Source of the DNA: Rallus limicola
Lineage: Eukaryota > Chordata > Aves > Gruiformes > Rallidae
Assembly: GCA_022605955.1 (NCBI GenBank)
Contig: JAKCOZ010000001.1
Location: 79,100,520 to 79,164,519, forward strand
Reading direction: 5' to 3'
Length of the DNA: 64,000 bases
Shown: positions 23,436 through 34,905 of the stretch, piece after piece
How the letters are laid out: the number at the start of each line of letters is the position of its first letter
Position numbering within the stretch: position 1 is the first letter of the stretch
The notes under the pieces: generated by a model
The model's input: the letters and a program-made list of their open reading frames with translations, nothing else
What the model was told of the DNA's origin: nothing
Database searches by the model: none
Made by a program: the position numbers and the translations under genes

Positions 23436-24880
23436 ACTGCTTCACAGCATGAGGTTGTGATGAAATGATGGAAGGTTATATTACACCTTTTATCTTAGAA
23501 AGACAAAAAGGAGAGGGGGAGAGATGCACAAACATGTGGATTTAGATTACATTTTTTTTTCTTTTCTTTTTCTTTTTTCCTGAGATGGATGGAATTCTTC
23601 AGGTGTGTTATGGAGCCCTAAGGCTCCGTAATACCCTCCTTTCACCTGACATTAGTGTCCTGACACCTTTTCTTTAAGGCCATGTGTGGGGTAACTTCTC
23701 AGGAAAATGTCTTTGGAAGATCTCATTTCACCCATTTGGGATGTTCCTTGGTACTGTGCCTTGTTCTTTATTGGATACAGAGCCAGCCTGTCTGTTTTGA
23801 AGCAAGAAGAGTGATTTCAGGATGAATAGAAATCGCCACCCCAGCTAAATTAAAGGAGTAGTGAACTTCATGAATGCTAGCTTGGGCTCACATAGTGTGT
23901 TTATTTACACAGCTGCTCAGACGAATTTATACAGGCCTTTTGTAACATTATTGCTGCTCATATCAACAGCATGTGAGTTCAAGCTAGCTTACGCATGTCT
24001 ACGCTTCCTGCAGTTTACACCACAGTTTAAGTGCAGTGAAGCTATACCCTGTGTGTAAGACAAGAGGAGCCTTTACCAAATCTTTTAGGCACCAGAGCTT
24101 CTCCAGGCATGAGATTTCCCATGGAGATGGTTCTCCAAGGGAAAACACCATTTTCTTTATTATCATAAATAAAATACAGTAACATTTGACAGCTTTAAAA
24201 TGCTAAGACTCTGAACATAATGTTTTTACTTGGATAGGTTCAAACATTTGCACTTGCTGGAATGAATTGAAGCACTTTGCTGTACATTTATTTGACATCA
24301 AGCAGCACCTGCCCATGGGGCTGCAGTGCCTCATGGGAGATGTAGTTTGGATGCATTGTACATATGTCTCTCTTACGGACTGGTCTGCTTGTCTGAAATA
24401 CATTTCTGATGATATACAGCAGATCTGCTCTGACTGAGCTGAATAGTTCAGGGTGAAAGTCAGAGAGCAGCCAGACATTATGAGAAGTATGATCCAGCCA
24501 GCACAGGTGAAAACAAGACTGGAACATTCAGTGTATCATCCCAAAGAGAAATGTTTTGTTTCAAGGGATGTCAAAATACTTGTTTGGATTGGAGAAATGG
24601 AAAAGTCACTGTATTTCCAGATGTTTGGGGGTATTTTTTGTAAAGATCATTTGGAAAATGATGTATTAATTAAGATTTCCATTCCAACAAACTGTGGTGT
24701 TTCTTGTTTGCTGGACCACCCAGTTCTATTCTTAAGTAGCATAAGAGTCCAGTTTCACAGTAAGTGTAATGGGATTGATTCAGTCTCAGCTACCCCAGGG
24801 GTGGAACTAACCCAAAGATTAGTGATACAATTAATGAATTTTACCCTCAACGTGTGAAAAGATATGTTTCATTATTCTTT
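23436..24880. other. Unique non-coding block, 23.4-24.9 kb
   Basis: Mostly AT-rich unique sequence; a T-rich CT-interrupted run lies at about 23552-23580. An open frame of 134 codons at 24453-24857 has no recognisable domain. No repeat family or RNA gene is seen. Confidence 0.5.
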
Positions 24881-25090
24881 CCCCCCCCCCCCCTTTTTGC
24901 ATTCTGAGAAGCAAATTTTTTTTTTTTTGCTGGAATTTGAAAGTCATTCATGATGGACAGAAAAAAAAAAAGACCTACTTCCTATACAAGCAGTGTAATC
25001 CCAGCCATCTCATATAGTTCATAGTACCAAAATTAAGAAAGGGAAGGCATCTTCCTTTTAATAAAATATATTGGGGGGGGGGGGGGGGGG
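24881..25090 (+). repeat. Cluster of four homopolymer runs, one of each base
   Basis: C13 at 24881-24893, T13 at 24916-24928, A11 at 24961-24971 and G18 at 25073-25090 all fall within 210 bases. Each arises easily by slippage, but four runs of four different bases so close together is unusual. The C and G runs can form quadruplexes on opposite strands. Confidence 0.85.
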
Positions 25091-25439
25091 AAGTAATGCC
25101 ACCTTTCCCTCCTGTCTGCAGTGCTGCCACTTCTAGATTGGTGCACCTTAGCAGCAGAGCACAGCAGCATGTTAGTAGGGCAAGAAAACCTAGTGTCTCC
25201 CTCAGCTAACGTTGCAGGAGAGGCTTGGAGAGAGGTGAATTACTACCCCTGGAATTTGCCTGGGATGTGCAGGCTAAAATCTGAGGAGGGAAAGCAAGTC
25301 AGGAGATCAAAAATGACAGCAAGCGGGGAAAGGGCTAAATTATGTTTTTCATGTGAATAGAGATACCTTTCTAGGGAGCCCTCAGAGACACGGTCACATA
25401 CAGGGGCAGCTCTGCGCATACTGAGCGGAGCTGCTCTGA

Positions 25440-25720
25440 GCCTGTGATTAGAATGCACCTATTTAATCCTCTGAAGCTGCTGGATTAGGGTACGGCGCTC
25501 TGATTTATTTTGTCTGTTTGGGCTGTGTACACACTGTGTAGAGGAATTTGGATCTAATCTTTGCCATCATTATAATTAATTAGATGCTATTCTCCAGCAT
25601 GTAATGGTGGCGATAGAGTTCTTACATGGAGCTGTGTGTTCCTCACATACTCTGCCGCAAGAAGAGATCTGCTGGGGAGATATTTGTTAATTAATTGTTT
25701 AGTTCGTCAAAATACCAGGC
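25440..25720. promoter_or_regulatory. Strong-looking candidate conserved enhancer block
   Basis: Non-repetitive AT-rich sequence with TGATTAG (25445-25451), two opposed bicoid-type sites TAATCC (25464-25469) and GGATTA (25482-25487), the palindrome TGTGTACACA (25524-25533), a second GATCTAATC (25551-25559), TAATTAATTAG (25573-25583) and TTAATTAATTG near 25687. Bicoid-type sites bind OTX/PITX-class factors and TAATTA binds many homeodomains (known). That this is a conserved enhancer is inferred from motif density. Confidence 0.35.
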
Positions 25721-27096
25721 TGGGCCAAGTTCAGTCCTGGTGTTACACTGTTGATTTTAGCTCCCTGGCACCCCATGAGGGATTTACCCCTGAAGTTTTT
25801 CTCCCTTTCATTTACCTTCTAACAATTTTTTTTTTTGATTGTGCTGCAACTGGCAGCTAGGTGTGCATTTGTCCCTGTGCACAAGTGGTAGGGACAAAGA
25901 GACATCAGACAGCTGTGTGCTAGGCTATTAGTTCAGCTGTGTCATTCTTCTCTGAATAGAGGGAAAGAGGGATGGAGGTGGGGGAAAGAAACTTTTGTAG
26001 ACTCAGAAGAACACCAAGTTGGTGAAGATGATGAACCTTGAAGAGGAGTCAGTTCCTGGAAGTTAAGCAGACCTTCACCAATGAGGCTGTGAATCCTGGT
26101 CATTCACTGTAGTAGTCTGGTAAACATGTATTCCTATTCCTACAAAGGATCTGCATCTGGATGGGTGAGTGTTCCACTTGCCTGTGCATGTGTGGACTGT
26201 GGCCAGGAATGCCTGCAGATGTAGGTTAGTCGTTCAATGATGTGTGTGGTTGTTTATTACTGAGCCTGTGTGGAAACCTATCGGGAACAAGGGGTTTGTA
26301 CTGATGTATAATTCAGTCCTATAAATAAGTGTGTTGGGAAGAGTAACACACATGTGTTGCTGAGAGCATGTGATGGTGTGTGAGGTCTGTCATGCAAAGC
26401 ATGGGTAGCTTGTGTCATGCATCCGGCTGCGAGCCTTACTGCCTGGAATTGTCTGTGCCTGCAGAAATGACTGCATGTCCACAGAAGTTTTTATTCATGC
26501 CTGAGTTCCTGGTAACAGTTGTCAGTTTGCAAGTCTGGGTTTTGGCTGTCTCCCTTTCCAGTGCCCCTTTGAGTGTAAGTCACCTGTGTGCCCATGCAAG
26601 CTGCCTGTACATGCGTACAGGGGTACCACAGGAGTACGTTTAATGATGTATACATGTCATGGGTGTGTTGTGCTCAGTACTCCCATAACTACAGAGTGCT
26701 CTCTGTATCTGTACATGTGGAAGAGATACACTTTTCCTTTCCATTGCAAACAAGCTCTTTAATTCCCCTTCCATTGTCTGACGTCATCTGCCTATTTCCT
26801 GGGGCTCACATTCCAGTGGTGTGTAATTACTCATCTGTAGCCAGTTATAGCTGGATTTTCTTCAAAGCACGTGACCCTTTGAGATAAGCACAGTGCACAT
26901 ATCAACAGAAGGTTTTGCCTTGCCCAGCTTCAAATCTGAGTGGAGCATCAGAAGACACAAGGTACCAGCTCCAAGGAGAACTCGAACACACTCTGATGAA
27001 CATTTCATGCCTGCATAACTATGAAACTTTTGATTGAGGTAGTAAGCTGTGCTAGTAAATGTCCGTGTTTGTTAGGACAATCATTTTAGGCATCAG

Positions 27097-27131
27097 TGGA
27101 TTTAGGCTAAGACTTCAATGGATTTAGGCTA
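27097..27131 (+). repeat. Direct repeat TGGATTTAGGCTA, period 22
   Basis: TGGATTTAGGCTA occurs at 27097-27109 and again, identical, at 27119-27131, separated by AGACTTCAA. The perfect match suggests a recent local duplication. Confidence 0.85.
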
Positions 27132-27343
27132 GGGTTGAGCCCAGCCCCTGGACCTTTTATGCCTCTGCTGCAGAGCATACTGTGGAGGCAGGTTTTTTTA
27201 ATGATGGATCTCACACAGCTATGTTCTCCATTCAAATTTCCGGTCAGGTCAGGGAAAGCAGCAATGGCACTTGTATGATGATGCTCTAACTGAGGGAGAA
27301 CCGCATCTTTCCAAGAAAGGGCAGCACAATTACCTGTTTCTAC

Positions 27344-27607
27344 AAAGAAAGCGGAGAGTAAAAGGAAAAAAAGGAAAGAAAATGAGAGAAAAGGAAAGGA
27401 AAGACACAGAAGTCTCATTCCTTAATGCTCTGGGTTCTTTGTAGTTTTCTTTGCGAAGGTCAAAGAGTTCTATCAAGAAATGGGAAATTCTCTGAATCCT
27501 TTAAACTCTAGTCCCTTTTCTTCTTAAAGTGGCCTAATTCCAGGGAGCTTAAGGTCTAACAAGGGATTTGATCCTACCTCCATTTCTCTCTCTCTCTTTC
27601 TCTCTCA
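27344..27607. repeat. Purine-rich tract followed by TC microsatellite
   Basis: 27344-27404 is almost only A and G on the plus strand (GAAAGGAAAGGAAAG-type), and 27583-27607 is a TC repeat. Such tracts can form triplex (H-DNA) structures, and because they are roughly complementary in class they could pair with each other. Function is not shown. Confidence 0.6.
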
Positions 27608-28335
27608 CAGCAGGTTTGATGGCACTCAGATTGCTCATTTGTATTTTCTTTTGTGAGACAAAGCACTTTGGTTTCTCTGAGCTCTTCCAGCTGTCATATG
27701 TGTTCTTTCCTCTGCCTGTCTGGAAGACAACATTCCTAGAGAGGTAGCTGGCAGGAGAAATCTTTTCATTTTATTTATAAGAAAAGAGGTCAGCAAAATG
27801 TACTGACTTAAGCTTTATTTGAGCATCCCTGAGATGTGAAGATCTGATGTCTGAGGGTGCTGACCAATCCAATGTGTCTCTGTTACTGCATGAAATGCTG
27901 CAGCCCTTCTCCATTATAGCCGTAGCTCTCTTGGTAGGGTTTTACTTCACTTTAGCAGGGGCAGCTAATTTTCTTTTGCCCATGGGGCTTATGCATCCCC
28001 AGCTTAATGTGACTCACTCCTGCCTTTCCATTGAACATTTGCCTCGGTATACTTGGTGTGCTTGTTTGCCCATGGTCATAGTAAAGCTAGCAAGATGCTA
28101 GACAATGAAGATATCTGAGTTCCCGGGGTCCTTCCCAGATGCTTGGGAATAAGCAGTGTGAAATGCACTTTTTCTCTTATCTTTTCACTGGGCCAGTCAC
28201 AAGGTTCAACCTTGCAAATAGACGTAAGAAAAACTCTTTAATAAACAGTAAGAGATGTGGGGCAGGATCTTGGATCTGGAGAGAAATGGAGACCTAAAAC
28301 TGTGTATATGTTTGGCTCCAAACAATGACTTCTAG

Positions 28336-28436
28336 AAAAAAAAAAAAAAACAAAACAACCAAAAACAAGCCAAACAAAAAAAAACCCACCCAAATGCACC
28401 AAACACCTAAAAAACCCAAAAACCCAAGAGGAGAAA
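28336..28436 (+). repeat. A/C-rich tract, A15 then CAAAA/ACCC units
   Basis: A15 at 28336-28350 is followed by about 85 bases of nearly pure A and C with irregular AAAC, CCAAAA and ACCC words. It resembles the tract at 47529-47622. The origin may be a degenerate retroposon tail or slippage in an (AAAC)n repeat. Confidence 0.7.
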
Positions 28437-30619
28437 AGAGGTAGGGAGAATTATTGTAAATGTCAAAGCATCTTGGTTTTCACTGTAGTGTTTAATTTCT
28501 GAAACACTCAAATATCTAATTTTGATGTTCTTTTCACAGAAATAGCTTTGTTTTTTAAATGGCATCAACATTGATCTAAATTAAAAAGAGAAGATTGGGC
28601 AGCAGCTTGAAAAACCCAGAGAAGAAATGACACATTGTATTTGGGTTGACCAAATTTGAGAATGGCCCAAGATGAAATGGTTGTGATTTATTTTTATGTT
28701 GCTGAAAACCTTTACAGAGTTTTCTTTCTGTTTGAATCAAGCCTATTGTTTTCCTTACTGTTTTTTCATGAGACACTGCAACAAATAAGCCAAATCCTTC
28801 TTTGGTCCATTTGATCCCTAGCTACTCCAGCTTCTCCTCATTCAGGCATAAAGACACGGGCAAATTAGAGTATCCTACAAGTGTCAGACTTGAGAGGTAC
28901 CAGCTCCCATGTCCAAATCCCCTTGGCTCATTCCTGAGGAATATATCTCCCCAATGATGTAGGGGGCTATTAAGAAGAGGCTGTATCCTCAAGACAGCCT
29001 TTCCTTAAGAGACACGCTGTCTCCAGTACTTTTATAGGACAGCACTAATTTTTCATAATGAGACACGGTAGGCTCCAGCCCTTTAATAGACTTGTCAGGT
29101 CTTATGTATTCAGGATGAAATTAGCTCATTTGGTTCCTGTCTGTCACTCTGCTGTTGTGGTGCTGCTAAGATGCAGATGTGCAGTGCCATGACCCTCTGC
29201 TGCTCCAGAAGGACATACCCAAATGTAGCCAGGAAGTCTGGTGCTGCCAGAAAGCTAAGGAGGACACAGGTCTGCTGGGGTCCTCCAAACAACAAAGTCT
29301 GTGCACTGACTGCTGCAGAATGACCCAGGATCCTCCTGTTCTTGTCATCTGTGCTGCCTTGTCATGTCATGCAGTGTGTGCATGTCTGTGGAAGCTCTGT
29401 GTACTGGCTCAGAACAGGGATGGGTGGGTGTTCTGGTTTTGCATGGTTGGTTTTGGGGTGGGGGGTGTTGGGCTGCTACAGGGGTGGCTTCTGCAAGAAG
29501 CAGCCAGAAGCTTTCTATAGCCTGACAGAGAAAACACCAGCTGGCTCAAGGTCATCCTTGTTGACCAAGACCAAGCCAGTCAGTGACAGTCACAGTGCCT
29601 CTGGGAATCACATTTAAGAGGAAAAAAGTGCAAGCGGTTGCTTTTTGCCACCAGAGAAGGGAGTGAGAAGATGTAAGAAACTGTGCAGGCACCAAGGTCA
29701 GTGAAGAAGGGGGAGAGGAGGTGCCCCAGGTGTCATAGAGAAAGATGCTCCTGCAGCCTGTGGAGAAACCCAGGGTGGAGTAGGTGGAGACATACAGAAG
29801 ACACTGTGACCTGCACTGGAGCAAGCCTCTGCCAGAGTTAGAGAGGGTCCCTCACCATTCCTCCTCCTATAGATGGTCCCTTCAGAGGTGACTGCTCCCA
29901 TCTCTCTCCTTTTTCTTGATGCAGGACCTTCCCAGCACAGTTCAGTGGGACAACCCCAGCTTTTTGAGTGGAGTGTCAGTGCTCCTCTGGGGTGGACTTG
30001 CTCCTACCCAACAATGCTTAGTGGCAGCTAGTTTGTGAGGCCTCTCTAGACTGGGGTCTAACAATTTGCAGGCAGGCAGATTGCTTGGGGCAGGGTGCAA
30101 GGACAGTGGTGGGCAAAGAAGTTTTGCAGGCTGTGGAGTGTCATGACACCAAGCTTCTGAAGGTGGCAAGTGCTGCTGCTGAGAAACTGGCTATTTTTCT
30201 GATGCTGAGAAGCTTATTATGATAAAATCCCACAGCTTTTAAAAAGAATAATTCTAAAAGAAAAAAGATTCCAATATGTCACCAGCACACTGCAGACCAG
30301 CCCGAGGGTGGCATTCCTCAGCAGAGTCCGTGACACTTACCATTAGTAATTCACAGAAGCAATGCTCCTGAGAGACTCAAGCCCAGGTAGGTGAGAGGTG
30401 GGCAAGGTAAGCTTGCCCTCCCCAGCTCTGCTGGGATCTGCTGTGCATGGCTTCAGGTCTCTTCATCTCTCAGGGGCTGGTGAGAGATACTCATCAAACA
30501 CCATGGCATATTCTGAGATCCGGGAAGGAGGGAGGAACCAAAATAAGAAGAAAGAATAAAAATGGCTTTGGTTGGGGCTTGGGCCTGTTAAATCACACTT
30601 TTTCCCAGCTTTCTCTTGA

Positions 30620-31260
30620 GTGCTGGTGATCAGTCCCCTGCCACCCATCCCTGTTTTCTTTCAGCTTTCCTTGGTCTTGGCACAAGTACTATTGTGCCCA
30701 GGTAGCAGCAGAGCAGCATGCGTCAGCACATGCACCCTGTGTGTGTGCAAGGAGGAAATGTGTGATTGTGCCTGTGCTATGGGCACCCTTGCCACCCGCT
30801 CTCGGGTGAATGCCACTCGTAAAAGCGTGCCAGTCCCTGCCTTACAGCTGGCACAGAGGAAGATCTTGCCTGCCTTATCAACAGTCCACTTATCTGGAAT
30901 CTGCTCACTGAGCAGAAACTGCTCCATAAATCCTCCCGCAATTTGCATTCCTCTTCGCTGTCGCTCATTACCGCTGACCTCACTTCTTCTGCTGGAGCTG
31001 ATCAGCCTCCCACCGTCCTGCCTGCAAGACGCCTCTCCATTACCACAACCTATTAGCAGTGGCAGCAGTAGTGCCTCCGCGAATGAATGTGCTACTGCTG
31101 AGTCAGGAAATGCTCCCAACTCAACTCCTCTCTTCTCTCCCTCCCTAAACCCAGGAGGGAGGCAGTGATAGCAAGCACAGCTCAGTTGCTCTACCCTTGG
31201 CAACTGAGTCCAGGCTCCACATCCCGGGGAACTCGTTGGTATCATTACTAGACTTGTGCT
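30620..31260. other. GC-richer block with long antisense open frames
   Basis: Both strands stay open for about 500 bases: plus 30620-31168 (182 codons) and minus 30661-31245 (194 codons). Neither translation shows a known domain, signal peptide or repeat, and the region is not a recognised transposon. GC-rich sequence makes stops scarce, and one such frame is expected by chance in a window this size. The middle part (about 30930-31060), with TCCGCAATTTGC-like and CGCTCATTACCGC-like words and several CpGs, looks unique and possibly constrained. Confidence 0.35.
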
Positions 31261-31608
31261 CTTGCAGGAGCGGGTGGGAAATGGGGTGCATCAGTTTGGA
31301 AGCATGTGAAGCCAGAAGTGCCTGTTAATCAGATGTGGGGTTAACATACCTACTCCACGCATGTGGATGCAGGTTTCTAGTTTAATACGTGACGACTCAT
31401 TCTGTGGGGAGTATGTCTCTGCTGCTTCCTTTCTTGGGACCAGGGGAGAACCAAATGCCAACAGACACAGATGCACATCTCACCGCAGTCACAGGTTGAG
31501 AGGAGGCTGGCACAGCTCTGCTTTCTTTGCTGTGCTCACCCAATTCAGACCCAAGCAGTTACTTAGGCTAGGGGCTTCTGATGAACAGGACAGAGACAAT
31601 GAAATTAG
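31261..31608. other. Short unique block before CR1
   Basis: About 350 bases with no recognised feature; it ends where CR1 homology starts near ATTGAGAGAGGTGATTC. Confidence 0.5.
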
Positions 31609-32159
31609 ATTGAGAGAGGTGATTCTGCCCCTTTACTCTGCTCTGGTGAGACCTCACCTGGAATACTATATCCAGCTCAACACAAGAAGGATATAGACCT
31701 GTTGGAGCACGTCACAGGAGTGCCACAAAAATTATCAAAGTGCTGGAGTACCTCTCCTGTGAAGATAGGCTGAGAGTGTCAGGCTTGATCAGCTTGGAGA
31801 AGGCTCCAGGGGGACCTTACAGTGGTCTTCCAATACCTGAAAGGTGCTATAAGAAGGCTGAGGAACAACTGTTCATGAGGGCATGTAGCAATAGGACAAG
31901 GGGGAATGGTTTTAAACTAGAAAAGGTGAGATTTAGGTTGGATATTAGGAAAAAATTCTTCAATATGAGGGTGGTAGGTCACTGGGACAGGTTGTCCAGA
32001 GATGTAGTGGAGGCCCCATCCCTGGAGATACTCAAGGTCAGGCTTGATGGGGCTGTGAGTGACCTGATCTAGTGAAGATGTCCCTGCTTACTGCAGGGGA
32101 GGTGGACTATATGACTTTTAAATGTCCCTTCCAACCCAACACATTCTATGATTCTATGA
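31609..32159 (+). mobile_element. CR1 LINE copy, 5'-truncated 3' end
   Basis: This plus-strand CR1 begins in the post-RT part of ORF2 (GTGATTCTGCCCCTTTACTC, 31619-31638) and runs to the terminal repeats ATTCTATGATTCTATGA (32143-32159). The 3' untranslated region has the arrangement CTGATCTAGTG, then GGTGGACTATATGAC, then CCCTTCCAACCCAAC, typical of bird CR1. It lacks the RT palm, so it was truncated at insertion. Confidence 0.94.
31619..32072 (+). pseudogene. CR1 ORF2 C-terminal fragment, frameshifted
   Basis: This is the tail of CR1 ORF2. Upstream coding similarity (about 31619-31700, reading [19 protein letters not shown] in one frame) breaks at an indel near 31680. It resumes in the frame 31740-32072, with an early shift around SLEKAPGGPY before the conserved CSNRTRGNGFKLE stretch and the closing VVEAPSLEILKVRLDGAV, ending at a stop at 32070-32072. 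The stop and the segment before it agree with the normal ORF2 end. No catalytic residues are present; it cannot encode a functional product. Confidence 0.88.
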
Positions 32160-32927
32160 AATGTGCCAAGGAAGCTGGAAGTGTGGGGCCCCACATCACC
32201 TCCTCTTTGCTTGCAAAGACATGGCAGCATCAGCTGAGTGCTAGCCTCTCAGGCAAAGGAGGCAAAGACATGCTCCACTTCTTTGGTCCCTTTCAGTGCT
32301 GCAGTGAAGGGCTGAAAGAAGGCTGATGCTGTATATTGAACCAGTTACACTGTCCCTTCTGTGTCATGCTGGGGCTCCCTTAGCAAAGTACCACACCATA
32401 TGTTTCCCAGAGCCTCAAAATAGTCATGTAATACTCTTGCTTTTCAGTTCTGAAGACTGGGTTGAAACCCTAAGTGGCCAGAGTAGCGGGTGGTATGCTC
32501 TGACTCGAGTGCCTCTTTTCCAAACATGCTGGAGGAAAGTAGATGGCTGTCTTGTTTAAATCCAGGTGTGATTAAATAAGTTTTAGTAACTGAAACATGA
32601 TTTTCAAGTGAGTCCTCTGGTCTCTGATTTCCTGTAAAGGTCCAATTGCATTGTGAGGTGTATGGAAATAACTTATATTACCTTTACTTTGTGAACAAGC
32701 ATTCATTCTGTAGTATTAAGGAAGGATTTTATTTTAGTGGGAATGGAGGAAGGGGTGTGGGCAGAGAAAAAGCCTTCTAGTATTCCCCAAGCTCTTTTCC
32801 CTTCGGCCCAGGCAAGTAAAGCCTTTCTTTGCAGGGGGAGAAACATGTTTACTTAGTATAGCAGAGGGACCAAGATGCAGCCTCATTAAAACCCAGCTCA
32901 CGTATAGCTGGGGGTTTCATATATAGC

Positions 32928-32945
32928 TTTTTTTTTTTTTTTTTT
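32928..32945 (+). repeat. T18 homopolymer
   Basis: Eighteen consecutive T after ATATAGC. It may be a slippage run or a retroposon poly(A) on the minus strand, but no element is recognisable beside it. Confidence 0.8.
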
Positions 32946-33129
32946 AACCTTCCCTGTCTTGATGGAAACAAAAGGAGAAGAGGAAAAAAAATAGAGAAAG
33001 AAAAGGAAGGAAGTAAATTGCTTAATGGAGGTGCTCTGCCTGCATATTTAATATACTGATTTTATTGAATAGAAGGTGAAAAAGTGTACCTTGTTTGTTG
33101 CTTGCCTGTAAACCCATGGCAAGAAGGCA

Positions 33130-33290
33130 TCTTTTCCCCTGGCTGGTGCCTTTTATTAGTCAATGGCTTCCAGAGTGTAATTATACCGTAGATCTGAGAT
33201 GCATTATACACACAATTACAATTCCCCAGCCAAGCCTGTTATTTATTAACCGGGGAGATTTTTGTTCAATTGTTTTGGAGGGCTAAGGTT
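33130..33290. promoter_or_regulatory. Candidate conserved non-coding block
   Basis: Unique AT-rich sequence with TTATTAGTCAATGG (33153-33166), GTAATTATACC near 33178, GCATTATACACACAATTACAATTCC-type spacing (split words ACACAATTAC and CAATTCC), TTATTAACCGGGG (33244-33256; AACCGG is a grainyhead-type half site) and TTCAATTGTTTT. It lies between purine-rich and pyrimidine-rich tracts. Function is inferred only. Confidence 0.28.
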
Positions 33291-34905
33291 TTCTTTTGTT
33301 TCTTTCGCTTTCTTTTTCATTCCCCCCCTTTAAACCGTAACACAGATCCTTGCAAAAGGCCTGTCCTTTGCAGCTCAGTGGGAGCAGGGTGAATGGCCCC
33401 TTCTCTGTTAGCCCACCATGCCACCTGAAAGCCTTGGCAAGAGGGCCTGCTGCGTGGGGCTGCGTTTGCAGGGGCAGAGTGGAAAGCTCTCAAAGCTCAT
33501 GTGGAAAGCTTTCTTTGCCAGGATCCTGGTTGGCTTTCACTCAAGGGAAGTAACCTCTGGGCTTTATGGGGGATCTGTTTGTGGCTAAGAGGCTAGTGCG
33601 ACCTCTCCAGATCCACGTCCTCCTGTGCATTTGTGTAAGTCAGTGTCCAGTGTTTGTGTGCAGCTCTGCTTTGCTGCACCGGGATGCCCACCCAAAGCCT
33701 ATTTTGACTTCTTCTGCATTGAGACTACCGGAGAGCATCCGTTACTAAATGAGAAGCTACAGCTTGGCCTAACAGTTGAAAACTGGGTTTTAGGAGTCCT
33801 GCAGGGCGAACAGCATCTCTTTCCAGGTTTTGTGGGCCACTCTGGACATGCAGAAAGAACATTGTTTTAACAGCTTCTGTTCCTTATCTCGGTAAGAACC
33901 CAAAGGGCAAAGGAGAATGGCAACAAAAATATAAAGACAAGGTTATTGGTTTAGCCAAGCATTTTAGGGCCACAGAGCATAACATAATTGGCCACCAGTC
34001 AGTCAGAGCTCGGGTCCACCTTGCCTCGTCCTGTCCTGTCTCTGACAGCAGCTGGTAGCAGCAGAGTAGGGAAGGAATATAAAAGCTTTGCAGCCACTCT
34101 TCCCTCAGAAATATGTTTCCTGAAATGTAGTGAGCTCTGTTAAAAATGCATCCCATCCATCTATCATCCCAGGTGCTGTCCTGCTGGGATTTTTCCATTT
34201 CCACAATATCCTCGCTTTAATAAGGTGACCAGAACAGGGCGAGAATCATTTCCTTGTTATTAATTATTACCATGACTGCTGTACAGCAGTGTGCTCACGG
34301 GTGTAGAGCTATAATCCCCAAGAACCTCCTCCTGAAGGGCATTTTATCTTCCCTCACACTCCTAACCACTGGGATGTCAGACCTGCCCCCCCCAGCTTTC
34401 CTCTCAAACTGTGCTTCAGCCTTTCTCCCCTTGACCCTGCATAACCAGCCGCCGTGTCCCCAGCTCCTCCTGGCATGTGTTTTATCCCTTCTTTAGACTC
34501 TGCCTGTAAGGGAACATCCTTCTAATAGGACTGCGGAGGTAGGTTTAAACTGATATGGTTTACAGGTATAATCCCTGCGCAGGGTGCAATTTTTTGGCTA
34601 TTAGAGGAGCCTATTTCAGGTTAGTTGATGTCACTTGGGAAGGTGTTTGCTGTACCCCACACCTCTGCCCCTAAGCCCCCTTTTCTCATATGGGGATAAT
34701 GGCGTTCATGCTGGGATTTATTCTGATAAATTGTACATCTGCATCCCCACTGACATGACTGCTGGAGCTTTACCTTGCAGGCAAGCCCACTTGGAGTTCT
34801 TGTTTCAATGTGGCTAACAGCCAATGCTTCTGGCACCTTTGGTGCTGGGTGTTTGGGAAGTATTACTACCACCCCCTGGTGCCTGCCCCATTCTTCTGGG
34901 GATGG

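Larger units (their letters stand above)
25721..30619. other. Unique non-coding block, 25.7-30.6 kb
   Basis: No exon or bird CR1 is recognised. It contains a GT-rich region at 26130-26700, a 13-bp direct repeat at 27097-27131, a purine-rich tract at 27344-27404, a TC tract at 27583-27607, and an A/C-rich tract at 28336-28436. The stretch 29020-29120 is AT-rich with TAAT-type cores and looks like unique constrained sequence, though weakly so. Confidence 0.5.
32160..34905. other. Unique non-coding block, 32.2-34.9 kb
   Basis: It contains T18 (32928-32945), a purine-rich tract (32968-33015), a candidate regulatory block (33130-33290) and a pyrimidine-rich tract (33290-33332). Downstream, 34500-34620 is AT-rich unique sequence. 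No exon, RNA gene or transposon is recognised. Confidence 0.5.

Noticed and set aside
30620..31245. Long open frames on both strands (182 and 194 codons)
   Set aside because: No recognisable domain on either strand, higher local GC lowers stop frequency, and roughly one such chance frame is expected in a window this size.
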